Assembly (NCBI GenBank): GCA_004764695.1
Contig: SMSO01000025.1
Location: forward strand, 4,194,862-4,258,861
DNA: 64,000 nucleotides
Direction of reading: 5' to 3'
Origin: Schizochytrium sp. TIO01
Lineage: Eukaryota > Sar > Bigyra > Thraustochytrida > Thraustochytriidae
In this document: one piece after another, positions 23,701-35,800 of the stretch
Numbering within the stretch: the stretch's first letter is position 1
Layout: each line of letters opens with the position of its first letter
Notes under the pieces: model-generated
What the model was told of the DNA's origin: nothing
What the model saw: the letters and a program-made list of their open reading frames with translations, nothing else
Database searches by the model: none
Translations under genes and position numbers: made by a program

Positions 23701-25647
23701 TACTAGTTTTAGGAGAATTTGCTGGAATCAAAAGTGCTGCCAAGCTGATCCGAAGCGCCAACAATCAGAGCCAATACAGAGATATGTTTTGACTTGGATT
23801 CGACCCTAGCAGAGAGACTGATAGAGATGCAGCAACAGTCTGGCAAGAACAGAGCTCATAACCTCTGCTGCTCCCCTAAGAAAGAAGAATGTTTTTTTTT
23901 GGTTGTGTCTCTTCACTCATACCATTTACTTAATTAAAAGTTAAGATTTCATCCTTTAGTCTACACTCCAACCAGGGTGGATAGTGCAAACCTTTTCTTC
24001 CTCATAAAATAATAAGTAAAAAAGTATTCAAAAATTTTAGAAACATTGTGGTAGACTGCAGCTTGGTAGGTTAAAACATGATAGGTAGATTTAGTAAGAT
24101 AATGACTTAGGCTGCATACACCACAACAGTGCTCCACTTTACTCATTGAGTTATTTCTGGAATTTCTTTCTTGCAATTTATCGGAAGAAGCACTTATGCG
24201 GCGCTCCACGCCCACCGCAACCACCCATAAGCATAATCAGAAGAGTTTAGTGAAAGGCAGCAGAGAGATAGCACAACAATCTTTTTTCAATCAGCAGTGA
24301 AGGAGTTTTAAGTTGGCGCATTTTGGTACGAGTAGTTAATTATACATTTGGGGACCCACAGAACGCCACAACTGAAGCATGGTGTCTCACGCTCCTTGGC
24401 CACTAAGATTTCTAAACAGCTGAAAGAATTATAAGGGTGTTGCCAGTAAGCTATACTATGCACCAATCCTTCTTTAGCCGAGAGCATATGCAGCATGAAA
24501 ACTGTTTTCCTACGTTCTGGCATCGCTACGCGATAGTTCATTGAAAAAGAGAGGCCTCTATTCAATCGGACTGGGTCCCAGGAGCCACTAGCTGCACGTG
24601 CAGACCATTTAGACTCCATTGCAATTCGTGGTATAGGAAATATAATGATCGTTACTACCTACTACTCAGAGTACACAACTTGAAAGGTTTGTAAGTCACC
24701 CATTTTCCTGTACGAGGGATTTCGGAACGCACTCCCATGAATGACTGCGATTCATATGTCTATACCTACAACAGAACTGCCATTGATTGGCGGCCCCTAG
24801 GTATATTGAAGTAATATTTGCTGTAGAAAACGGAATAGAGACATCTCTCTCTATTTCATTCTATTGAAAAAACCAAAGGTACCTATTAGGAGGGAACTTC
24901 ACACTGATATCCTGACGAGCTAGACTGGTATGTATTCACTCAATTGAAATGGTAAATCACAATTGTTGCAGTTTTTAAAAATGCATTTACGAATTTGAAG
25001 ATCGCCAATGCCCATAAGCTTCTCATTAAGTTTGCTATCCACACAAGTTTTCTCTGTGCCTTCTCTCAGCATATATAACTAGCTGCTATCATGATTACCT
25101 ACTTTTTTGTCTCTTTTGCAATACTTTCTCCGGTGCTGGTCGCGCTATCATGCTTCTCAAACGAGCAGGCTGCTAAATAAGGGCGCATCTTGGTCATTCC
25201 TCAGACAAAAGTTACAGATTTTTTCTCCTTCCTATAATGAAAATAATACTATTAGGACTAGCTAAGGAGGTATAGAGTATCAAGGAGCTCATGAATTACA
25301 AGACTGCAGTAGTGTTGTCACGCCAGTTTGCCCGAGTACTGATAATGGAGGGATATGTAAAAATTCCAGACTCCGTTGGGCGGAGACCTCAATCCATCAT
25401 GGTTCATGAGGAGTAACACGGTCTATCTGGGTACCAAGCCTTAAGAGAGATTGTGCTAAATCTATGCAGCTCTGGCGATCCTTCAAAATGATCTTTGATT
25501 TTTGTAAATATAGGCTAATAATAACAATTTATATTTGCTTTTACGGGTGTCTAGATTCCAGGATAAGCAACAAAACTGTTAGTTCGGTTTTAAAGTTTAT
25601 AATTTAAAATCTTTTATTTTAATTTTGAAGGTAGTGTATTTTATTCG

Positions 25648-25678
25648 ATATCCCATATCCCATATCCCATATCCCATA
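25648..25678 (+). repeat. Heptamer tandem repeat (ATATCCC)4.4
   Basis: Four exact ATATCCC units plus a partial one. Read directly; no neighbouring gene explains it. Confidence 0.85.
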
Positions 25679-28429
25679 CATCATTTAGGAGTGCCTATGG
25701 CATGTGGTACTATTAATAGGTCACGGTAAGATCATTCTTTTTTCTTTTCTTTTTAAAACTTAAAAGAAAAAAAAAAAGCTGATGATTTTAAGAATATCCC
25801 TTTCTCCCTTTTCTAAAAATAAAAAGACATAGGTGGTGTCTGAGTTAGTGGCGCGCAATAAAAGCGAGCCACTTTGCAATTGTCATGATAATGATACCTT
25901 GAAGGGAAACCAATGATTTTTCAAGCAGAACTCACGCATTATGATTAGCAATTTTATCAAACTAGACTAACCAAAAAAGGGGTGCACGCTTCGGTCTTGA
26001 CATCTTATTGGCACAGCATTACATATTCTACTTCACGATTTACTTCGTGGTTTTCAAGAAATTGCACTATAACTCTACCTTTCCTGCACATGTGCAGAAA
26101 CGGCCAGATATAGCCCTAGAATTCGAGCACCTGCCAGCAGCTCGGCAATTACTGCAGTTCTTTCATTATGTTCAGACTGAAAGACTGAACAAGAATGCTG
26201 AAAAGCACATAATTGCAAATCAAACTGCTTGTAGTATATTCTATAACCTTTTACTGCGCGCCCAAATTGGCTCGTAAATTACGATTGCAATAAGATTCCA
26301 GAATGATATATCTTGTTCCTGCTTGAATTCAAAATTAAACTACATGCCTAGAGGTAGGTTGGTTGGTACCTAGCAGCAACTCAAGTTTTTCAAACAGTAG
26401 CCTAATCATCATCTCTAGATCTTGCAACTACTCTACGGCTGGCTGGTTATGATGATTTACAAACCCTCCACGCGCTACCCGCCCGCCTGGTTCGTTTACG
26501 ATTTGAGGGGAGTTTCATCTTGCAAACGAGCTCAGCGAGATTGCCCAACACATAGCAGTACTTAGAGTGGCTCTGCCAACAGTACGTACCTAAGATGAAA
26601 CTCCTGAAGGGGCTAGGGGTGCTGCAATTGACGGCAAAGACTCTCTTGAAACACCCGAAGAATGACTAGTAACGATGAGCTAGACAGAGAAGTCACAGAC
26701 ACATGCAAAGAATCAGACCACCTCCAGGCGCCTTTTTGGTTTTATTTTATCTCTGTTCTTAAAAGCCTGAAAAGCTCTCTTCATTGTCTCCTGTGGCTTT
26801 TGATGATGCCGGGGTTTGTTTTCACGATTGAGGCGACGTCGAATGAGCGGCTATTGCTCTTTCTTAGCAGGTTCCCAGATACTTTCTTACCACTACCTTC
26901 AAGGACTTACTGTCACCCAGAGAAAACATAAATAAAGAGACTCTTGTTGCGCAAGTTGGAGACGAACTCTAGCGCGCTAAACTGCGCTAAAGTTGTGCAT
27001 GGGAAGAAGTTGGTTAGGTTAGAAAAAGAAATCGTTCAAGTTTAACATTTTTTTTTTCAAGTATCCTAGTAGTAATTAAAGTATTTTCTTTTCAACAAAA
27101 ACCTTTTAATTAAATAAAAGGTATTGAACTCTGATGTACTGTTATGGCTGGCGATTGAAAAAGTATTCAACCTCCCTCGATATCAACTGACAGATTTCAT
27201 GGCTGCTAGTCAACCTATTTATCCATCCTGCATAGTAGGTACCAACCCCCCAAAATATGTCATAGTCAGATCCAAGATTAGCTGATGCGATGTTTTCCTG
27301 TTCTTCCGTTTGCTTCGAAATTTGTTATTATTACTTGTATTTGTTAAAATATTAAAATATGATACCTTGTCTAGTAATTAATTAATATAAACCATTTTGT
27401 TATCATGCGAATTGCTTTTTAAAGTAAGAACATTTTTAATATTTTTTTTTAAATAGTATAAAAATAATAATAACAACAATAATAATAAAACACGCTTAAC
27501 AGCCAACCATTTCTTCCAGGCATATCGGTGAACGCACTGAGCTCGTATTCCTTGAGTTCAGATTGCTCTACATCAGGTGGCTGATCATCTTAGGCAGCCT
27601 CCAATACGATTTGCTGTGTTCATTCTTTATGCATGGTTTATCGTGTTGGGCCATGATGCAAATCTTGCTGATCCTGCCGCAACATAGTTTGAGTTCGCTC
27701 AGGACAATGATTTTGTTTTTTCTAATTAACAAAAAAAAATATAAAAAAACTTTAAAAAAACTTTAAAAAAAAAAAACTAAAAAAAACTAACCACCACGGT
27801 CGCGTCGCTTCCTATTTGCAACCAAGTTGAAGTTGAAGATCCACAACTTATTTGATCGATCACTGCGAATCTATCGTACTCATCAACTGAACACGCTGCG
27901 AGATGAGTAACCGATAGCGTCGTAAACTATCAAGGTCTTACAGCCCTTACTATGAATAATGTGAGGCAAGCAAGCGACTAAACAAGCACTCATTTTGCAC
28001 GATGAATGACAATTATTATTTTTCATCCAAACCCAGTCTATAGAAACTCCTAGTAGCCCTGCTAAGTATGTTTAGCAGCACCATCAGAACACAATGGTAT
28101 GAATGAACTTGAATGACGACTCCCACCGTCGCCGCTAAGATCGCCTCCCTCCTCGTTCGGCGATTTCGTCAACATAAGCCAATTTATGTTGCCGTGTGTG
28201 AAATGGATGGATGCAAGGCTCAGAATAAGCGAAGATCCCACGATGCGCGCGGTGAACAAGATCTTCAGTTCTCTAGTTTCAAGTGAATTTCATTTTGGCT
28301 CAAGTTCCCTCCTTCCAGTAAACGCGCCGCACGTTTTCCCTTCTTTCCTTCTTTTTTCCAAGTGGAGTTTAGTTTCGCCTGAAGTGAAGAATGCGCGTAT
28401 AGTGCACTGTAGCTAAAGTGCAGCATACA

Positions 28430-28890
28430 CTCTACTATGAGCTATGAAAGCGCCCATACTCTAGGACAAAAGCACCTGCCGTTCTCTAATGACGAAGCGA
28501 GCTTGCGCACGCCTTTTTTAGGGCGCGCGTTCCTGAGCGCTATGATCCTGCTCGCATCCCCAATACGCAAGAGTCCTTCCGCAGGGTCTGATTCCTGGCT
28601 GTCAGGGCTTCTCACGAGCGAGAGAGCGTTCCAGACGGCTTTGCGGCCGTGATCGCCGAGGCTCATCGGGCCAGACGCACGATCTTGGCGGAAGTAGCGA
28701 GATGACACCTTGGAATCATCAGCGCGTGAAGGCACGCTGCGGCACTTATCTCGAACTACGGATTTTGGTGGAGATGAATACCAACAACGATAGCGGCGCT
28801 CTGATCCTGACAGTACGCCCTCCGCTTGATTATTCGCAGCTCGAAGTCTGCCAAACAATGGGTTGGTTGAGCTGGGTAGGCAGGTAGCTT
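28430..28890. other. GC-rich island, open on both strands, origin unknown
   Basis: A stretch markedly richer in GC than the flanks. The longest frame in the 18-kb spacer is here, 138 codons on the minus strand (28,442-28,858), overlapped by plus-strand frames of 61-71 codons. The minus-strand product is basic and serine/arginine-rich with no recognised motif. It could be a decayed exon, a small unrecognised gene or a noncoding RNA; I do not call it coding. Confidence 0.3.
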
Positions 28891-31840
28891 CGTTGCTCTT
28901 GATTCGCTTTGATCTCCAACTTGATTTGCACGCAAGCGCTTAATTTCATATTTCCTAAAATAGCCAAATCCATCGCAGAGACCATCGCAGCAGAGTAGGC
29001 ACGTCCCGCAAATCTAGGTCGCTGACGGCTCGGGTATCTACGCATTAGGGCGTCCGCCGCCAACGATTGATTAACGGAGGCAGCGGAAGAGCGGCCTGCG
29101 CCTCACGAATCAAGGGGCTCGCGCTTTTGGCATGACATTGAAAGTTGTTAGCCACAAAAAGAACGTACCTAACTCTACAGGTAGGTAGGTACAAGTTGAT
29201 CTTCATGACATGCGTATCTTCTGCTACCAAGGTACCTTCCAGTCCAAATGGAAACTCGTAGATTTATGAACAAGCCTGCCTCCTCGAAAGTAATCGTCTG
29301 CTCCCACGGATTTGCACCTACTGCACCAGGAGTTTCATGGCTCCTTGATTCGTTCTGAGCATGAAAACTCGTCAAAGGGTGCAGTTGACGAAGAAGACAA
29401 TCGACGAGGTGGTAGAATTAACAGTTAGCCGCAGGGTTGGAACCAATCGATGTACTTTTTTTTTTTATACTTTTTTTAAAATAAATAAATTAAAATTAAA
29501 ATTAAAATTAATTCGAAACATGTTTGTTTATCTCAAGTTATCGTCATGATCATGATGACAGGAACACATGTTTTTTGTCTTTTACTTCTATATAGCAGGA
29601 AGTAATGGAATGACTTTGGCAGTCAACCTGAGCTGTCAAAGAGAGAACAATTGGTGTTCGGATACCTACGCTAAATTCTTAGTGATGCATGATCCGATGG
29701 TAACAAAAGGCCCACATGAGCAATCAAGCCTGTGGCCCTCCGCCCACTGTGACCTTCGTGTCCTCTGCTGCTATGATCACTATGGTATTCATGCCAACAT
29801 GATTCTATGATTTCATGATTCCTGATTCATGCATAACTTTATTCTGGTTTCATTCAAATCATGATCAATTGCAGCCTTTGCGGGGGAAGATAAGGATCTT
29901 CAGATTATACCAAACGAGGAGGATTGGACACCTTTAAAATGACACTACGGTGATATGATCGTCATGAATATCATTATCGTAGCAGAGCCGAGAAGAGCAG
30001 GTTTCTATACACGCGCTGGTGCTCAGTTACGCCTTTATAGACGCCTCAATCCATGGGCTTGTTTTCTAAAGTGAGGATTCATTATGGTTTCTCCTGTTGC
30101 GCAAACGGAGGATGCGCCGTTTATAAAATTTTAAATGTAGAAATGAAACTCCACAAGGTGGACGGACCAATAAGGTTAAGTTCATGGACGCTTTGGACTT
30201 TGATGCATTATTTTAAAAGAAGAGTTTCACCTGGAAACGCAGCTAATGAGACGGAGATACAATACGGACTGCATTGGCAATATTAGTCAAATTGTTCAAG
30301 GGTTCACTGAAGTGAATGAGAGGAAAGAAGGAACATCCTCTCCGAGCTCTTGCGATCCCCGGCAAGCGAACCTGCTCAATGTTCTCAAGGACCAGTGAAC
30401 CGCAGTTCTGTCCTAGATCACATCCTGAAACCCCATCAACCATTTATTCCGCACGTGCTAAATTTTGGGAAAACTTTTACTTATTAAGCGAAACACTCCC
30501 TCTCGTCATTAAACTTCATCCATTTATCCTTACATTGTGCTGCATTCACTCAATACGCGTCATTTCCATTGCCACAACAACTTTGACACAACTTCAGCAG
30601 AAGTAGAGCATTGAATGGCTATCACACTCTTGTTTACTTTTTCTAATTATTTAAAAAGAAAAAGATTAAAAATGAAAAATTGCGAAGCCTTTTCTTCTAA
30701 GTTAGCGATAGCGATTCTTTTCTTTTGTTCACCTTTGTAGGATTTCTAGAAGAAAAAAAAATTAATTTGCACACTCTCGGGGTAACCGGGAAAATATGCG
30801 CAGGTGCTTAAAGCTGGGTAGTATGAGGTGCGGGACAACCTGCGTAGGGGCGGAGGAACCTATGCTTCTTCGAAGTGTACCTCGATCCCCCCTGAGCTCG
30901 AGGGAGATCTGCGGCGAAAGGGCCGATTCAAGTTAATCTCTTCTCTCGCCGTGAAACAGAGTTCGCCAGTAATGGTGCCGGTCAAACACTGCCGAGAGCG
31001 AGTTAGCTGGGGGGTGGTTAGCACGCACGAACTTCAGACTTCAAGGATTGGGATCCCGGCACCGCCATCTTCCCACCTAGGTAGTATTATTTGTGGATGA
31101 CCCAGAGCGACGAAAAAACTTCACTGCCACCTATCTATCGAGGCTGCTCGCGTGCAGGGACGCTCAAGTCGACGTTCTAAATGAAGGGTCAACCTAGCTT
31201 GAGCCCGACTTTGCAATGCCAATCGCCCTCCCTCGCTGGCGGCACGTTTTCAGATTCTGCACGTGCTGCGCTACATTCGTCTCCATTTTCAAATTAGGCG
31301 ATTTTTTGATTCATACATACAGATAGGAAAAGCAGGGACCAGTACACTTCACTTATTATTATGATGTGCAATCGGTTTTGATTGAAAAAGAAAGGAGTGG
31401 AAATCGTCTCGTTGAGAGTGAATATGTAGAGTTGACGACTTGAAGTCAACTTAAGGTTCAAGGTCCAAGGATGCTTCACTGAAACCTTAAATATAATGCG
31501 TCTGGGCGGCAATTTGAACGCCTTAGTGGGTGATCTTTAAGCTGTAACTCTTGACGTTTGGGACAATGCCTTGTCGCGCTATTTTGAGTCTAGGTTTGCA
31601 GCGATTTATATATGATTAAGACTTGAACGTCTGTCCTGAGTCACCAGAGTGGCCAAAGTATCTGCTAAATATTTAAGCGCATAGCTCTCAAACAACGGTG
31701 AATTGCCTAAACTTACATATTTCCAAGTGATCAGGGAAGAATATCGCAAGGTTTGTCGTTTGCCGCTGAGCCCTGGCAATGCTGAGAACAATGATATGAT
31801 CTGACTCCTTGGGTGAATAACCTTCCTTAAAAGTATGGAG

Positions 31841-31866
31841 CTCTCTCTCTCTCTCTCTCTCTCTCT
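31841..31866 (+). repeat. (CT)13 dinucleotide microsatellite
   Basis: 26 bp of uninterrupted CT. Read directly. Confidence 0.9.
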
Positions 31867-32887
31867 TGTACGACTCAAGTTATTTTAAATCAACAGACAT
31901 TTGGTACGATAGCTCAATCTAATCGTGACGGAATGGTTCCACTCGCAGTAGTGGTATTACTAAGTGCTCCCATCCCCAGTTGTGTCGGTATTCTGCGCAG
32001 AGAAACACAAAGGTAAGAACAACCTCGTGATTGAATCGTATGATTGCCAAACACACGTACATCGATCCACAGAGCTGTGTTGCACGAAGTTCGTGAAACG
32101 ACGGTTACCCTAACTTTTCGCGATGATGAGAATTGAGATAGATGATATAGAAAGTCAGGGTTGACGACTCTAATGTAAGAGTGCTTATAAATGTACATGT
32201 GAGTCTGTTGAAACTCCAGGCTTGTGAAGAGTCAGGCCAATTCTACTATCTGTGTCTCTTCACAAACATACACGAGGAAGAACTCGACATGATTTTGCAT
32301 TGAGAATCCAAAATTCGTGCAGAAACCTTGTACGTGAAACAGTTGCCATTTCGAATATGAAGAATGTGCAGAATGTAAGAAATGATGTAACATGAAACAT
32401 CTTCTCCTTTTCAGCTCGTATCCAAAGTCCACTTCAACATTTCTTATTTGTGTTACCAAGCTCAGTTGCTTTTCTGGTATGCCAGATGGCACCGGTGTTG
32501 TAGACTGCTTTGGTTTTTTAATTCTTAATAATCCATGCCGTCACATGAAAATGCTCATGGTCTCTTGGGTTTTCCTAACCTGCATCTAACCGCCCTTAAC
32601 GACCCTGCTTGTACCAAGTCCGATGATACCTTAGGTAGGTGCCCTATCTGATATACTAGTCCCTACATTAGTCGAAGAGCTTCGTGGTGTGTACCAAGAC
32701 GTCCCCGGGGACACCTATAAGCACAGCGCGGAGTTCGGGTTCTGTCGCAGGAAATCTCGATGACAGTATCTAGATACAGATTTTTTCGAAACCCCCACTT
32801 GACAATAAATAACCACTCGCGGTTTGGGTTTCTGGGCAGTCACGAAAAGCTCATTGGGGTGTGCTGGCCAACCAGGGGCCCCGCGCG

Positions 32888-35800
32888 ATGAGCTTCGAGC
32901 TGAGCAACCCTTCGGGGTCCGCAGAACATCGGGCACGCCGCCGACAGCGACGATCACAGGTCATTGAAAGACATTCTCAGCAAGAAGCGCTAGGAGTGCG
33001 CACAGAACTCTTCATCCTGCAACCTCAGTTTGCCAGCGTGCATCCTGAGAATTCGACTCGTATTTTGAACTCAGCTGGAGCAAGCGAAGGGAATGATGGA
33101 GACGACATTGTGGAATCGAAACTATCAAATGGCATTCAGCAAGCCCTGGGAAACTACATTTGCACGGAGAACCGAAGCACAACATCTTTGCAACCTTTCA
33201 CCAACGACGACAATGGTGAAGAACCAGTATTCGCAATTGGAAAGAGCAGCTCCATGTCAAGGACTTCCCTTCTTGATCCTGGGGAAAAGATCATTGAGGA
33301 GGATAATGAGGATGACGAGGATAGGAGTTCGAGCGGGCCTTTCTTTCCACGGGCAATCCAGGAAGGCGATGAAACCGCAAGCAATTCCGAAAATGATGAC
33401 ATAAGCAGCTCAGGTCGATTTGAGAACCAACACGAAAATATAGAGTCAAGAAACTTTGAAGAAGATATCGAGCAGGATGACCTCTTATCAGACGAAGAAA
33501 GCGATCTTGAATCTCTTGATGAAGATACTTATGGTGTACTTCAACATATCCGCCTACCTATGAAAGAAAAGTTGCTTCACCAAGACAACACTGGCAAGCT
33601 AATGTTTCGAAGCCTCCCAGGTGGGTTCGTAGCAAGTGCGAGTGGGGCACTCCGCTTCTACGAGCCTGGATCTCTTAAAAGGGCGCTGCTTGTTGAAACC
33701 AAGTTGCATCGCACGCTGGCTGAAGCGGTCGGCGGTTCAAGCCCATCTTTTCAAAGTATCGACAAACTTGTTCATGAGACGACACTGTTTTCTCTTCAAA
33801 CTACGCCGGACGGTGAAGCACTTTTGTTAAATCTTGAAACTCATGCGGCACTTCTGGATATGATCAACAATTGGTTAACAAGCTGGCCTGATCGTGTGCA
33901 GCGCAAGCTCGAACGGCATCTCGCTACTGTCTCAGCAGCAATCATTGATAAGAAGAAGGGGGCCGCTAAAGCAAATGCCCTGCACTCTCTGTGGGAGCTT
34001 GCATTGCAGCCAGAAAATCATGGCTTTTTGCTCAATGAAGAAAACAAGCGTTCCATGGAGGTCGTGCGTGCTGCACTTGACGTAGTGAGCTCAGTCATGC
34101 CATTTTGTGGACATGGAGAAAACCAGTTGCGGCAATCAACACATTATATGGCAACTGGTTTTCTAGACGCCCTGCTTGCCGACCCAAACTCGAGAACTAC
34201 TCTCCTACAAAATACCGAGTTCTCCAACCTCATACTTCAATCTTTCTTAGTCAGTCTCAAGCGCATGCCTTCAGCTCAGTTCGGTGCCGTTCCAGCTGCC
34301 CCTATTCTCACTGCCACCATCAAGGCAATTGCACATCTCTCGCACGAAGGTGCCCTGCATGACGCTCTCTTGAAGTCGAAACAGCATACAGAGCGTCTAC
34401 TGCAGGTCGCCGAAAACACAGAAACAACTGCAGTCGCTGAGCGAACTCTCGAACTGTTAGCAAGGGCCTTATCTACCTCCGTGAGCTTAGCTGAACATCA
34501 CCATGTGGCAGATCGCGTTTGCCGCCGGGCTTTTGATAGCACCCGGCGAGTCTCGATTCATACCCGAAGTATCGTTGCTCAATCTTGCTATTTTTTCTTC
34601 AGGACTGCTCGCCATATGCACGGCTTTGAGAGCTCCACATGGGAATCCTTAGTGTCTGCACTTGAGAAATCTCTGACATCATTTGATCGAGTGGTCCATA
34701 AATCACATGCAGCTTTTCACGATGATGTTACCTTGTGGCGGAAACGACAGCGACACATTGACGAGGTTACCAGCAGCGGAGAAGACACCCAATCTTCTGT
34801 TACTTCCATCGCAAGACTTGAAACCCAGAACTCGAGATCTTCACAGCACTTTAGCGACGTAGACTTTTCTGAAAAGAATGATGCTTTCAGTGAGGAAGAT
34901 TATGGATTCGACAATGATCTCCCGGAACTTGAACCCGTACTGGAAGGGCATTACCTGGAGTTCAAACAAGTTATGATTTTTAATACAATCATGATCTGTG
35001 CAGCACTAGAGAATATTCTCGGTAAACAGCACATAGACCTTCCCGACCATATTGCAGAGAAACTGCTGACTACGCTTCTTCGTATTCTAACTGTCATTAC
35101 CCATGTCAAGTATGCTGATGTTGCAGATCTAGAAGATGACGAACCATCGTTGGATGCTGAGAACCCGCATTCGTTAAGTAAACAGGGCAAAGATTGTACT
35201 ATTCGTCAATTGGAGCTTCTCGTACTAACGACTCTTGTTGATCTTATTGGGCAGCGTCGCACCGCCTTTCGCGCAGTGGTCAAGAGACGTGCTAAGCAAG
35301 TTTGGGATTTCTTTCCAATCGATACCCTTTTAGAACGTCACTCTCAAGCAGCGCAGGAAATGCAAGCACAACTACTTTATTTGCTCGCTCAACAAACTGT
35401 TGTCCCATTAAAAGTTGCAAATGATATCTTGCAAAGGGCCCTATCGTCTCAAGGAGCAGATGCTTTTACAAGGTCAACTCGGAGGCATCTGGCTTCTGTG
35501 GTTGCTCTTGCTTGCCAATCAGGAAGTATTACTCTAGTGCACTATATTGATTTCATCAAGACGTTTGTTAACGAGACCCCAGAGCTCGAGATCAGAGATG
35601 CAATTGTTGAGGAAATACTTTTCTGCGGGTTTCCCTTGGTTGTATACACAGCTCGCTACAAGTTCAGTGGAGATCTTTACAGCTATGAGTTAAATGCTGC
35701 TCTTGATCTACTCGTGGACTATGCTGCAAAGCGCTCAGAAACTGTTTTGCCTATGTTGCGTGGCCTTCAGCGTCTTTTCCGTGCAGCACTGGATAAACTG

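Larger units (their letters stand above)
14710..32887. other. 18-kb gene-free, AT-rich and simple-repeat-rich region
   Basis: I can support no protein-coding gene here. The longest frames (at most 138 codons) have no recognisable domain, are often open on both strands at once, and lack a shared start context. I saw no reverse transcriptase, transposase or integrase motif, no terminal repeats and no intact tRNA. What it does hold is listed separately: microsatellites, poly(T) tracts, AT fold-backs, a GC hairpin, a 20-bp palindrome and two GC-rich islands. Undetected spliced genes or noncoding RNAs cannot be excluded. Confidence 0.6.

Noticed and set aside
24308-24619. 103-codon minus-strand frame with Trp/Cys-rich C terminus
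   Set aside because: No domain, no neighbours, no splice support; treated as chance.
26662-26931. 89-codon plus-strand frame with a hydrophobic middle, fair start context and AATAAA just after the stop
   Set aside because: Only one weak line of evidence; no recognised family and short frames of this size are common by chance in this spacer.
14710-32887. Transposons, LTRs, integrated viral sequence or CRISPR array
   Set aside because: No polymerase, integrase, transposase or capsid-like motif, no long terminal repeats and no spaced direct repeats were seen.
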